Assembly (NCBI RefSeq): GCF_023546765.1
Contig: NZ_CP097484.1
Span: 2,388,001-2,452,000 of the forward strand
Reading direction: 5' to 3'
Length of the DNA stretch: 64,000 nt
Origin: Methylobacterium tardum
GTDB taxonomy: Bacteria > Pseudomonadota > Alphaproteobacteria > Rhizobiales > Beijerinckiaceae
A program made the translations under genes and the position numbers. Every line of letters starts with the position of its first letter. Positions within the stretch are counted from its first letter, which is position 1. The notes beneath the pieces are model-generated. The model saw only the letters and a list, made by a program, of their open reading frames with translations, was not told where the DNA came from and made no database searches. Of the stretch, positions 52,451 to 61,618 are shown one piece after another.

Positions 52451-53026
52451 CTAGCTTGGGAGCAATCCCATTCGTTGGTAGCTTTCGATCAAGTTATCGA
52501 ACACTTTCACGTCCGAACGGCTGCGAGCGATGATCTGCGCCCCGGCGACAGCAGCATAAATGGCGCGGGCCCTTAACTCACCCTCGGCTGGCGAGGCGAG
52601 TTTGGCCGCGATCAAATGTTCGCATAGCCAAGCAATGTTCACGTCGGCGAAAGTATGCACCTCCTTCAACACTGGCTCGGGCAGCTCGTCATGTTCTGTC
52701 GCCATGAAGCTGCTCAGGCACATGCGATTGTCGCGCTCCAGAGATAGCCGGAAGATGCTCGGGTATCGCTGCAACGCTTCGGTTGGGCTTCGGGCATTCG
52801 CCGAGATGGCTTCGAGATCGCGGGCGATATCTTCCCAGTAGCGCCGTGCAACCGCCTCGCCGAGGAGAGCCTTAGTGGCGAAGTGGTAGTTGATGCTGGC
52901 AGCCTTGATGCCGACGGTCTCCGCGATGTCGCGGAAGTTGAGGCCGCCGTAGCCATAGGCCATCGCCGCCTCCCTGGCGGCCACGAGGATGGCCTCTCTC
53001 ACATTCCCCTTTGACGTCGCTGCCAT
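52451..53026 (-). CDS. TetR-family transcriptional regulator
   Basis: A 191-residue repressor. HTH: VREAILVAAREAAMAYGYGG, NFRDIAETVGIKAASINYHF (about residues 10-50), typical of TetR proteins with a YHF recognition helix. The C-terminal helical domain includes EHDELPEPVLKEVHTFADVN. ATG 53026 is preceded by GGAGG and replaces a longer frame. It is divergent from the GST gene, with two matching operators in between. Confidence 0.9.
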   Translation of the reverse strand: MAATSKGNVREAILVAAREAAMAYGYGGLNFRDIAETVGIKAASINYHFATKALLGEAVARRYWEDIARDLEAISANARSPTEALQRYPSIFRLSLERDNRMCLSSFMATEHDELPEPVLKEVHTFADVNIAWLCEHLIAAKLASPAEGELRARAIYAAVAGAQIIARSRSDVKVFDNLIESYQRMGLLPS

Positions 53027-53039
53027 GTTCAACCTCCAC

Positions 53040-53053
53040 CTGTCATATGGCAG
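53040..53053. promoter_or_regulatory. TetR operator copy 1
   Basis: CTGTCATATGGCAG matches the perfect palindrome of copy 2 except for one base. It lies 14 bases upstream of the TetR ATG, in position to block its own transcription. Confidence 0.75.
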
Positions 53054-53060
53054 ACAGGGG

Positions 53061-53089
53061 TTGACGGCACAAGATGACGGTCCTAGCTT
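53061..53089 (+). promoter_or_regulatory. Candidate promoter of the GST gene
   Basis: TTGACG (53061-53066) and TAGCTT (53084-53089), spaced by 17 bases, lie between the two operator copies. Binding of the TetR regulator to copy 2, directly downstream, would block it. Confidence 0.4.
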
Positions 53090-53094
53090 GCAAC

Positions 53095-53108
53095 CTGTCA
53101 TATGACAG
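53095..53108. promoter_or_regulatory. TetR operator copy 2 (perfect palindrome)
   Basis: CTGTCATATGACAG is a perfect 14-bp palindrome. It lies 33 bases upstream of the GST ATG. Both copies are followed by AGACAG-like extension, and their spacing is 55 bases centre to centre. Confidence 0.8.
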
Positions 53109-53140
53109 ACAGACAAATTCCTCAGGAAAGCGAGCCGACG

Positions 53141-53839
53141 ATGTCCGACAAGCTCAAGCTCTTCACCTCACCCTCGGCCTTCCCGAACCCGCAGCGCTTG
53201 CGGATCTTCATGCATGAGAAGGGCATCGCCGGTCACTTCGACGAGACGGTCTACGACATGTCACCGGTGGGCGAGCAGCGGGGTTGGAAGCACCTGAAGA
53301 TGAACGCTTGGGGCGAGACACCGACGCTCGCGCTCGCCGACGGCTCTTACCTGAGCGAGACCTCCGCCATTGCCCGCTACCTCGACGACACGTTCGAAGG
53401 CCGCAAGATCATGGGCGGGACGGCGCACGAGCGTGGCCTCGATCAGATGTGGGACAATCGGGTGTGGGTCCACATCCTCTATCCCATCGTCACGGCATTC
53501 CACGTCCTGCATCAGGGTCTGGGCCCGAAGCTCGAACTGACCAGCAATCCGGCCTGGGGCGAGCATTCCCGCAAGGTGGCCCTGGCGCATGCCGGTTTGG
53601 TCGACCAGCATCTCTCCGACGGCCGTGCGTGGCTGCTGGGAGGCGATCAGCCGACGTTCTCGGACATCACGTTGGCGACGGCCATCGCGTTCTCCAAGTT
53701 CCCCGTCAACGCCACCCCGCTCGATGAGCGGTTCGAACATCTCGATGCCTTCTGGCGGCGCTGGCAGGCTCGACCGGCCTTCATCGCCGCGTATGCTGAT
53801 CGTAGCAGCGGTGTGCCGGAGATCGACAATCGCACATGA
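53141..53839 (+). CDS. Glutathione S-transferase
   Basis: A 232-residue cytosolic enzyme. The N-terminal thioredoxin-like domain has LFTSPSAFPNPQRLRIFMHE, with the active residue probably a Ser near residue 10-12, then WGETPTLALADGSYLSETSA (about 60-79), the gamma-glutamyl-binding Glu-Thr-Ser. The all-helical C-domain contains WLLGGDQPTFSDITLATAIA with the conserved Asp. ATG 53141 begins just before the fold; an upstream in-frame ATG at 53102 lies inside the operator. The divergent TetR and paired operators suggest induction by a xenobiotic. Confidence 0.92.
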   Translation: MSDKLKLFTSPSAFPNPQRLRIFMHEKGIAGHFDETVYDMSPVGEQRGWKHLKMNAWGETPTLALADGSYLSETSAIARYLDDTFEGRKIMGGTAHERGLDQMWDNRVWVHILYPIVTAFHVLHQGLGPKLELTSNPAWGEHSRKVALAHAGLVDQHLSDGRAWLLGGDQPTFSDITLATAIAFSKFPVNATPLDERFEHLDAFWRRWQARPAFIAAYADRSSGVPEIDNRT

Positions 53840-53918
53840 GCGTCAGGCGGTCGGGCGTGGCAACCGTCCGACCGCAAGGCTGCTTCGAGCGGCGTACTGC
53901 GATAGCTGCCTTGGAGCA

Positions 53919-55548
53919 TCACACGCCCGGCCACTGATAGTCCCGGAACTGATCCCGCAGCGTCGTCTTCTGGATCTTCCCCGTCGCCGTGTGCGGGATC
54001 TCCTCGACCAGAACGACATCATCCGGCAACCACCATTTGGCGATGCTCGGGCGCATGAACGCGAGGATCTCAGCCTTCTCAGGCGTGCGGCCGGCCTTTG
54101 GCACGACGACGAGCAGCGGGCGCTCGTCCCATTTGGGATGGGCGATGCCGATCACCGCCGCTTCCGCCACGTCGGGGTGGCCGACCGCGAGATTCTCCAG
54201 TTCGATCGAGGAGATCCATTCGCCGCCCGACTTGATCACGTCCTTGGAGCGGTCGGTGATCGACATGTAGCCATTCGGGTCGATGGTGACGATGTCACCG
54301 GTATCGAAGAACCCGCGGTCGCCGAGGATCGGCGTGCCGTCCCGGAAGTAGGCCTTGGCCACCGCTGGGCCTGCAACCTTGAGGCGGCCGAGCGTGGTGC
54401 CGTCCCAAGGCAGATCGCTGCCCGAATCGTCGGTCAGGCGAAACTCGACCCCGAAGGGCGGGTATCCCTGCTTCGTCTTGAGGTCGAGGCTCGACGCCTC
54501 GTCCAGGCGCTCGACCTCGGGTTTGAGCGCGCAGAACGAGCCGATCGGGCTCATCTCGGTCATCCCCCAGGCGTGCATCACGGCGACCCCGTAGTCGCGA
54601 CGCTCGAAGCGCTCAATCATAGCGCGCGGACAGGCCGACCCGCCGATCAGGATACGCCGCAGGTGAGCGAGCCTGCGCCCCGTGGCGTCTAGGTGCTGAA
54701 GCAGCCCGAGCCAAACCGTCGGCACCCCCGCCGTCACAGTGACGTCCGCCCGCTCCAGCAACTCGTGCAGCGATGCGCCGTCGAGCCGGGGGCCGGGTAG
54801 AACCAAGCCCGCACCCGTCATCGGAGCCAAGAAGGCGAGCGACCAGCTGTTGGCATGGAACAGCGGCACCACCGGCATCGCGACGTCGCGGCTCCTGAGC
54901 CCGATGTAGTCCGGGCTGTTGTTGGCCATTGCGTGCAGCACGTTCGACCGGTGCGAGTAGAGCACGCCCTTCGGCTTGCCCGTAGTGCCGGAGGTATAGC
55001 AGAGGCCTGCCGCCGCGTTCTCGCCGAGGCGCGCCCAGGCGAAGTCCGCGTCCGCCTCTGCAATCCACGCCTCGTAGGCGACCGCGTCGCGCAGGTTCGT
55101 CCTGCGGCATGTGAGCCGCGTCGGTGAGGATGACGAAGCGCTCGATCGTGGGCAGGTCTTCGGCCAGCCGCTCGACCAGCGGCACGAACGTCAGGTCGAG
55201 GAGGAGGATCCGATCCTCCGCATGATTGATGATGTAGGCGATCTGATCCTCGAACAAGCGAGGGTTGACCGTGTGGTAGACCGCACCGACACCGGTGATG
55301 CCGTACCACGCCTCCAAGTGGCGCCACGTGTTCCAGGCCAGCGTCGCCACGCGGTCGCCCGCACGGATGCTGTCCCGCTCCAGCCTCTTGGCGAGCCGCC
55401 GCGCTCGCTCGTGGATCTCCGCATAGGTCGTGCGGTGCATCGGTCCCTCAACGGAGCGCGAGATCACGGCCCGATGAGGGTGCTGGGCCTCGGCATAGTC
55501 GAGGATGCGGTGAATGAGCAGGGGCCAGTCCTGCATCTGGCCGAGCAT
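53919..55548 (-). pseudogene. Long-chain fatty-acid--CoA ligase, frameshifted
   Basis: A near-complete acyl-CoA ligase in two frames. Frame 1 from ATG 55548 reads LGQMQDWPLLIHRILDYAEA and AYIINHAEDRILLLDLTFVP up to HMPQDE; frame 2 continues as LRDAVAYEAW, with the P-loop in YTSGTTGKPKG just before LYSHRSNVLHAMANN, then [40 protein letters not shown] and the catalytic Lys in [12 protein letters not shown]. The change is near 55095-55105 and fits one extra base or two lost. Without it the protein would be about 540 residues. If real, the enzyme is inactive. Confidence 0.82.
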
Positions 55549-55773
55549 GGCGCGCCTGTGCCTCCCTTTGGCCGCGCGGAGGCACCCGGCCTCTTCCGAC
55601 GCGGACTTGCAAGCGGGCATCGAGGTCCGCTGGCGCCGAGCTTAGTGCATTTCGTGTCGGAAGGGATTCGGGTGGCGCGCGATCTTGTGTCATCACCCAG
55701 ACGCTCAAACTCGATTGCGTCAGCGTCTGCTTCCGAGGTGCTGCCAAGTTCAACGACAGAGCGGCATCAGATC

Positions 55774-56187
55774 TCAAACTGAATGTCGGCTATCGGGCGG
55801 CCGTCCAATGACGGCCAGCTCGGCTGGATCGCCGCCGTAGACTGGGGCGAGCCCAAAAACTGTGTCGGCGGCGGGCAGATCCTCGCGTTCGGGATAGTGC
55901 CCGATGGTCGCGATCAGACCGTCGTGCCTAAGGGACTCAGAGTCGAGGTCTTGCTCGGCGAGCCGTTCGATGTCTGCGGGTGTAAGTGATCGGTTGAAGC
56001 GGACGAGGGTGAACAAGGTCCCTGTCCTCTCCCACAAACGCTGCGCCATTCGCCGGACCTGGCTGGGTGTGGCGTGGCCGAGGGAGCGCAGGATCTCACG
56101 CTGGCCGAACCGTGGGCGCAGATCGTGGGGGATGATACGACGAAACAGGATCGTCTGTCCGCGGCTGCGGATGTTGGTGCGGGGCAA
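55774..56187 (-). pseudogene. Integrase/recombinase N-terminal fragment
   Basis: A 137-residue frame beginning PRTNIRSRGQTILFRRIIPH, then DLRPRFGQREILRSLGHATP, SQVRRMAQRLWERTGTLFTL. This is the N-terminal DUF6538-like domain of phage/island tyrosine recombinases. The core-binding and catalytic (R-H-R-Y) domains are absent: the frame ends in unrelated sequence (VIGRPPDSRHSV). It lies 120 bases from tRNA-Gln, a usual integration site. Confidence 0.75.
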
Positions 56188-56307
56188 GGCGTGATTCCCT
56201 GCCGTCCAGAACTGCGGACATCCCGAGTGGGCCTGGACGTTGCGGTCGGACCGGGCAGGTCCGGAAACAGCCGGAGAATCAACGGTCGGCTGAGAATCTC
56301 GAGCCTT

Positions 56308-56382
<75 letters not shown>

Positions 56383-56492
56383 AGGTGGGCGGTCGCTGTC
56401 TAGACGCCAGTGGGGCACGTGGCAAGCGCTCAGATCGCGGACGCGGAGCCGTTCCAGCCCCGCGTCCGAAGACCCTTCGCCCGAAGACGGTC

Positions 56493-58070
56493 TCAGGCGC
56501 GCTCGGGGGCGCCGTCGATGCGCCGCGGCAGGCCGAGAGGGTTTGCGGCGCGGAGCGCGGCTGGCAGCAGGGCGTCCGGGACGTCCTGATAGCTCACCGG
56601 CCGCAGGAACCGGTCGATCGCAAGGCTGCCCACGGAGGTCGTGCGCCCGTCCGAGGTCGCCGGGTACGGTCCGCCATGCACCATGGCATGCGCCACCTCG
56701 ACCCCGGTCCCGAACCCATCGACCAGGATGCGGCCGACCCGCCGCTCCAGGAGCGGAAGCAGATCGCGCGCCGCCGCATGGTCCGCGGCAGCGAGGTGCA
56801 GCGAGGCCGTCAGCTGGCCTTCGAGATGCTCCAGCACCGCCCGCATCGCCGCGAAGTCCGGGCAGCGGACGACGAGGGCGGAGGCCCCGAACATCTCCTC
56901 CTGCAGCGCGGGATCCGCCAGGAAGGCGTCCGAGTCGGTGGCGAACAGGGTCGCCCGCCCCTGCGTCGCCGCACCCTCCGGCCCCTCGGCCAGCAGGGTG
57001 ACGGCGTTGTGGCCCGCGACCCGGGCGACGCCCTCGCGGTAGGCGCGCTGGATTCCCGGCGTCAGCATGGTCGCGGCCGGGCTCTCCCGAAGCGCCGCCG
57101 CGGCCGCGTCGAGGAAGGCGTCCAGGCCCGGCCCGGGCAGGGCCAGGATCAGGCCGGGATTGGTGCAGAACTGGCCGGCACCCAGGGTCAGCGAGGCCGC
57201 GAAAGCCTTGCCGATCGCCGCACCGCGCGCGTCCAGCGCGGCCGGGAACAGCAACACCGGGTTGATGCTGCTCATCTCGGCGTAGACCGGAATCGGCGTC
57301 GGGCGCCCGGCCGCGATCGCCATCAGGGCCGTGCCGCCCCGGCGCGAGCCGGTGAACCCCACGGCCGCGATCCGGGGATCGGCGACCAGCGCCTGGCCGA
57401 TGGACTGACCGGCATCGAACAGGAGCGAGAAGGTCCCCTCGGGCAGGCCGCAGGATGAGACCGCCTTCTGAACGGCGCGGCCGACGAGTTCCGAGGTCCC
57501 GGGATGGGCCGGATGGGCCTTGACGATCACCGGGCAGCCGGCCGCCAGGGCCGAGGCGGTGTCACCGCCCGCGACCGAGAAGGCGAGCGGGAAGTTCGAC
57601 GCCCCGAACACCGCCACGGGCCCCACCGCGATGCGGCGCAGGCGCAGGTCCGGCCGCGGCAGCGGCTTGCGGTCCGGCAGCGCCGGGTCGATGCGCGCCG
57701 CGACATAGCTGCCGTCGCGCACCACGCTGGCGAAGAGGCGCAGCTGGCCGACGGTCCGGGCGCGCTCGCCCTCGATCCGCGGGCGGGGAAGCCCGGTCTC
57801 GGCCATGCAGCGGGTGACGAGATCGTCGCCGATCTCCAGGATGTTCGCGGCGATCGCCTCGAGGAAGCCGGCCCGGGCTTCCGGATCGGTCTCGCGATAG
57901 GTGTCGAAGGCGGCCTCGGCCAGCGCGCAGGCCCGGTCGAGGTCGGCGAGGCTCGCCCCCGGGAAATCGGGCTCCATTGGTTCGCCGGTGGCCGCCGCCA
58001 CCGCCCGGAACGCAGCCTCCCGGCCGCGCCGGGCCTCGGTCCCGATCAGGTTCTCGCCGCGCACGGTCAT
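56493..58070 (-). CDS. 2-oxoglutarate semialdehyde (2,5-dioxovalerate) dehydrogenase
   Basis: A 525-residue NAD(P)-dependent aldehyde dehydrogenase of the KGSADH type. Cofactor-binding [20 protein letters not shown] (about residues 150-170) and [13 protein letters not shown]; the general-base Glu in [13 protein letters not shown] (about 265); the catalytic Cys in [14 protein letters not shown] (about 302). The C-terminal [20 protein letters not shown] is typical of this branch. In sugar-acid pathways it oxidises 2-oxoglutarate semialdehyde to 2-oxoglutarate. It is the last minus-strand gene of a cluster with a ThDP enzyme, and is divergent from the dehydratase side. Confidence 0.9.
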   Translation of the reverse strand: MTVRGENLIGTEARRGREAAFRAVAAATGEPMEPDFPGASLADLDRACALAEAAFDTYRETDPEARAGFLEAIAANILEIGDDLVTRCMAETGLPRPRIEGERARTVGQLRLFASVVRDGSYVAARIDPALPDRKPLPRPDLRLRRIAVGPVAVFGASNFPLAFSVAGGDTASALAAGCPVIVKAHPAHPGTSELVGRAVQKAVSSCGLPEGTFSLLFDAGQSIGQALVADPRIAAVGFTGSRRGGTALMAIAAGRPTPIPVYAEMSSINPVLLFPAALDARGAAIGKAFAASLTLGAGQFCTNPGLILALPGPGLDAFLDAAAAALRESPAATMLTPGIQRAYREGVARVAGHNAVTLLAEGPEGAATQGRATLFATDSDAFLADPALQEEMFGASALVVRCPDFAAMRAVLEHLEGQLTASLHLAAADHAAARDLLPLLERRVGRILVDGFGTGVEVAHAMVHGGPYPATSDGRTTSVGSLAIDRFLRPVSYQDVPDALLPAALRAANPLGLPRRIDGAPERA

Positions 58071-58131
58071 GAGCTGCTCCTCTTCATAAGGGTGCGACCG
58101 CGCCGCACCGGGACGGCCATGGCGGGGCCCG

Positions 58132-59802
58132 TCAGCCCCGCTGCGCCGCGAACGCCTTCTCGCGGATCGCCGCGAGAGTCATGGTCGGGGTCAGCGCCTC
58201 CGGATCGGCGAGGCAGTGGATCATCGCCGGCAGGCCGGAGGCGAGGCTGCGCTCGAAGGCGGGGGCGAACGCTTCGGTTCGCTCGACCCGCTCGCCGTGG
58301 CCGCCGCAGGCGCGGGCCAGCGCCGCGAAGTCGGGATTGCGCAACTCCGTCGCTGAGACCCGGCCGGGATACTCGCGCTCCTGGTGCATCCGGATCGTGC
58401 CGTACATGCCGTTGTCGAGCACGACGACCACGACGGCGACGCCGTACTGCACGGCCGTGGCGAATTCCTGCACCGTCATCATCACGTCGCCGTCGCCCGC
58501 GAGCGCCACGACGATCCGCTCGGGGTGGCTGCGCTTGGCCATCACGGCGGCCGGCAGGCCGTAGCCCATTGAGCCCGATGTCGGCGCGAGCTGCGTGCCG
58601 AAGGCGCGGAACCGGTAGTAGCGGTGGACCCAGGTGGCGAAGTTGCCGGCGCCGTTGCAGATCACCGCGTCCGGCGGCAGCCGCTCGCGCAGCCACGTGA
58701 TTGCCTGCCCGTACTGGAAGGCGCCCGGCTTCGGTTCCGGCGTCTCCGACCAAGCGCGATAGGCGGCGTGGGCCTCGGCGGCGCGCCCCTGACCGGTCGG
58801 CGCGAAGTCCGGCAGCGCCGCGCAGAAGGTGTCCGGGGTCGCCTCGATGGCGAGGGCGGGCTGGTAGACCCGGCCGAGCTCCGCCGCGTCGGGATGGACA
58901 TGGACCAGGGGCAGGCCGGGATCGGGGATCCCGAGCAGGCCGTAGGATTGCGCGGGCATCTCGGAGAGGCGCCCGCCCACCATCAGCAGCAGGTCGGCCT
59001 CCTTGATCCGGGCCAGAAGGGCCGGGTTGGGCCCGATGCCGAGCTCGCCCGCGAAGTTCGGGTGATCGGCGGGAAACAGCTGCGCCCGCCGGAACGAAAC
59101 CGCGACCGGGATGTCGTGGCGCTCGGCCCAGGCCGCGAACGCGGCCACCGCCCCGGCGGTCCAGCGCGAGCCGCCGAGAAGCGCCACCGGCCGCCGCGCC
59201 TCCGCCAGCATCGTCCGCAGGCGCTGCGCGTCGCCCGGGGACGGGGCGGGCTCGGTCGGGACCACGCGTGGCGCGTCGGTCGCGGCCACGACATCGCCGA
59301 GCATGTCCTCCGGCAGGGCGATCACCACCGGCCCCGGGCGGCCCTGGAGGGCAACCCGGAACGCCCGGGCGAGGATCTCCGGGATGCGCGCCGCGTCGCC
59401 GATCTCCACGGCCCACTTGGCGACGCCGCCGAACATCTGCCGGTAATCGATCTCCTGAAACGCCTCGCGGTCCCGCATCCGCCGAGCGATCTGGCCGACG
59501 AACAGGATCATCGGCGTCGAATCCTGGCGGGCGATATGGATTCCCGCCGAGGCGTTGGTGGCGCCCGGCCCCCGCGTGACGAAGCAGATGCCGGGCCGGC
59601 CGGTGAGCTTGCCGGCGGCCTCCGCCATGATCGCCGCGCCGCCCTCCTGCCGGCAGACCAGGACGTCGATCCCGCTGTCGCGCAGGGCGTCCAGAACCGC
59701 CGGGTAGCTCTCGCCGGGTACGCAGGTCACGCGCTCGACGCCCTGCGCGAGCAGCTGGTCGACGAGCACCTGCGCGCCGGTGCGTGAGGGCAATCCGCTC
59801 AA
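58132..59802 (-). CDS. Thiamine-diphosphate-dependent enzyme (acetolactate synthase-like)
   Basis: A 556-residue ThDP enzyme. The catalytic Glu is in [16 protein letters not shown] (about residues 22-37), the PYR domain has [18 protein letters not shown], the central domain follows from about 190, and the PP-domain motif is [20 protein letters not shown] to [11 protein letters not shown] (GDG to N). It is of the acetolactate synthase/benzoylformate decarboxylase-like group without a regulatory subunit nearby. Within the sugar-acid cluster its substrate is uncertain. Its stop is 61 bases from the aldehyde dehydrogenase start and a GntR operator lies 77 bases upstream. Confidence 0.88.
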   Translation of the reverse strand: MSGLPSRTGAQVLVDQLLAQGVERVTCVPGESYPAVLDALRDSGIDVLVCRQEGGAAIMAEAAGKLTGRPGICFVTRGPGATNASAGIHIARQDSTPMILFVGQIARRMRDREAFQEIDYRQMFGGVAKWAVEIGDAARIPEILARAFRVALQGRPGPVVIALPEDMLGDVVAATDAPRVVPTEPAPSPGDAQRLRTMLAEARRPVALLGGSRWTAGAVAAFAAWAERHDIPVAVSFRRAQLFPADHPNFAGELGIGPNPALLARIKEADLLLMVGGRLSEMPAQSYGLLGIPDPGLPLVHVHPDAAELGRVYQPALAIEATPDTFCAALPDFAPTGQGRAAEAHAAYRAWSETPEPKPGAFQYGQAITWLRERLPPDAVICNGAGNFATWVHRYYRFRAFGTQLAPTSGSMGYGLPAAVMAKRSHPERIVVALAGDGDVMMTVQEFATAVQYGVAVVVVVLDNGMYGTIRMHQEREYPGRVSATELRNPDFAALARACGGHGERVERTEAFAPAFERSLASGLPAMIHCLADPEALTPTMTLAAIREKAFAAQRG

Positions 59803-59878
59803 GCCGTTCCTCCCTGGCGATCGAGCCGCGCCCGAAGCCTCTTGCGGGTCATGCCGCCCGCCACCTCCTGAGATACGT

Positions 59879-59890
59879 CTGATATCCCAG
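59879..59890. promoter_or_regulatory. Candidate GntR operator, copy 1
   Basis: CTGATATCCCAG is the exact reverse complement of the sequence at 60709-60720. It lies 77-88 bases before the ThDP-enzyme start, in the promoter region of the minus-strand unit. Confidence 0.68.
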
Positions 59891-59925
59891 TGCGGGTTGC
59901 GGGCATCCCGATGCGCGTCAGCCTG

Positions 59926-60627
59926 TCAGACGCGCGGCCTGCGGTCGAGGGCGCGCCGGGTCATTTGATCGAGAAAGTCGAACAGCCGGCCGATGCCGGC
60001 AAGCGCCGTCTCGGGATCGCGGGCCGTGATGCCCGAGACGATGGCGGCGTGGAGGCCGGCGCAATCGAGGAAGCTGGCGGTCGGCTCGTGGGTGTACCAG
60101 AACCGCCGGGACTGGGCGTGGAGGGCCGTCATGGTGCTGGCGAGGGTGGTGTTGTAGGCCGCCCCGACCAAGGTCTCGTGCAAGGACCGCTTGGTCCGGA
60201 AATAGACCTCGCGGTCCCGCGCTTCGGCAGCCGCCAGCAGGGCGGCGACGCAGGCTTGCAGTCGCGCCATGTCGTCGTCCGAGCCGCGCGCGATCACGCA
60301 GCGCGCCACGGTCTCGTCCAGGGGGCGCCGGACCTCGAGAAGCTCGAGATGCTTGAGGATGTCGACCGGCGTGACGAGCACGCCGCGCCGCGGGTGAACC
60401 TCAACGAAGCCGATCGATTTCAGACGCGCCAGCGCCTCGCGGACCGGGGTCCGCCCGAGCGCCAGTTCCGCGCCGAGTTCGCCCTCGGAAACCATCGCGC
60501 CCGGGGTCAGGCGGCGACTGATGATCATCTGCTCGATGGCGTCGTAGGCGGTTTCGGCCAGCGAGCGCGGCCTCTGCGCCTCGGCCGGCGCCGTGCTCCC
60601 GTCGCCCGCAAATCCCAATCCGGCCAA
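59926..60627 (-). CDS. GntR-family (FadR/FCD) transcriptional regulator
   Basis: A regulator of about 233 residues. The winged helix covers SLAETAYDAIEQMIISRRLT, GELGAELALGRTPVREALAR (about 20-80), then the FCD domain (VRRPLDETVARCVIARGSDD, HAAIVSGITARDPETALAGI). The start is probably TTG at 60627, with GGGGAAG upstream; longer frames run into the divergent RraA gene. Shared operators before its own region and before the ThDP gene indicate it controls both units. The inducer is likely a pathway intermediate. Confidence 0.86.
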   Translation of the reverse strand: MAGLGFAGDGSTAPAEAQRPRSLAETAYDAIEQMIISRRLTPGAMVSEGELGAELALGRTPVREALARLKSIGFVEVHPRRGVLVTPVDILKHLELLEVRRPLDETVARCVIARGSDDDMARLQACVAALLAAAEARDREVYFRTKRSLHETLVGAAYNTTLASTMTALHAQSRRFWYTHEPTASFLDCAGLHAAIVSGITARDPETALAGIGRLFDFLDQMTRRALDRRPRV

Positions 60628-60708
60628 GGGCTTCCCCGTCGATGTCAGGCCGTGTCTGCCGCGACCTGCGCGGTTGACAATGGCGCGGCGCGCCGTGTTA
60701 CTCAAGAC

Positions 60709-60720
60709 CTGGGATATCAG
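60709..60720. promoter_or_regulatory. Candidate GntR operator, copy 2
   Basis: CTGGGATATCAG, identical on the opposite strand to copy 1. It lies in the 190-base region between the GntR start and the RraA start, about 100 bases upstream of the latter. Confidence 0.68.
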
Positions 60721-60817
60721 TTCGTGCGCAGCGCGGACGGGAGCCAAGGCCGGTGCAAGCGACGCGTGATTGTCACCGTCGGCGGGCGCCGAGACCGAGG
60801 CCCGGGAGGAGGAGCGG

Positions 60818-61537
60818 ATGGCCGGGTTGTCCCCTGAGACGCGCGCCAAGCTGAAGACCGTCAGCACGGCGACCCTGATGACCGCCCTCTTCAAGCGCGG
60901 CTTCCGGAACCAGATGATCCAGGAGGTGCGGCCGCTGAAGCCCGGCGGCGGCATGATGGTCGGCGAGGCCTTCACCCTGCGCTACATCCCGGCCCGCGAG
61001 GACCTGAACTCGATCACGGTGTTCCGGGACCGCGCCCACCCGCAGCGCAAGGCCGTTGAGGAATGCCCGCCCGGCGCCGTGATGGTAATCGACAGCCGGA
61101 AGGATGCGCGGGCGGCCTCCGCCGGCTCGATCCTGGCCACGCGGCTGATGGTGCGGGGTTGCGCGGGGCTCGTCACCGATGGCGGCTTCCGCGATGCCGA
61201 CGAGATCGCCCAGCTCGCCATGCCGAGCTACCACGTACGGCCTTCGGCGCCGACCAACCTCACCATCCATCAGGCCATCGACATCAACGTGCCGATCGGC
61301 TGCGGCGATGCCCCCGTCTTCCCCGGCGACGTGATCGTGGGCGACGGCGACGGTGTGGCGGTGATCCCGGCTCACCTCGCCGACGCGATCGCCGACGAGG
61401 CCGTCGAGATGACCGCCTACGAGGATTTCGTGACCGAGGAGGTACGCAAGGGCCGCACAATCCTCGGCCTCTATCCTGCGACCGACGAACAGAGCCTGAC
61501 CGACTTCGCCGCCTGGCGGCAGCGGACCGGACGCTGA
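60818..61537 (+). CDS. RraA-like protein (aldolase/dimethylmenaquinone methyltransferase fold)
   Basis: A 239-residue protein. The family signature is RGCAGLVTDGGFRDADEIAQ (about residues 115-134) with the metal/substrate Arg-Asp, followed by GDVIVGDGDGVAVIPAHLAD (about 173-192). RraA proteins regulate RNase E in E. coli, but most homologues are 4-hydroxy-4-methyl-2-oxoglutarate/oxaloacetate-type aldolases; in sugar-acid clusters this type probably acts on a keto-acid intermediate. The ATG at 60818 has GGAGGAGG upstream. First gene of a rightward operon with the MFS transporter and dehydratase. Confidence 0.9.
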   Translation: MAGLSPETRAKLKTVSTATLMTALFKRGFRNQMIQEVRPLKPGGGMMVGEAFTLRYIPAREDLNSITVFRDRAHPQRKAVEECPPGAVMVIDSRKDARAASAGSILATRLMVRGCAGLVTDGGFRDADEIAQLAMPSYHVRPSAPTNLTIHQAIDINVPIGCGDAPVFPGDVIVGDGDGVAVIPAHLADAIADEAVEMTAYEDFVTEEVRKGRTILGLYPATDEQSLTDFAAWRQRTGR

Positions 61538-61585
61538 GCGGGCCGCTTCCGCCCGCTCCGGGTGCGGACGCCGATCGGTGCCGGG

Positions 61586-61599
61586 CCGTGACGTCACGG
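61586..61599. promoter_or_regulatory. Perfect 14-bp palindrome before the MFS gene
   Basis: CCGTGACGTCACGG is perfectly self-complementary and lies 19 bases before the MFS start, after the RraA gene. It could bind a regulator or form an RNA hairpin near the ribosome site. Confidence 0.5.
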
Positions 61600-61618
61600 T
61601 TTCGGCTCGGAGGGCGCC

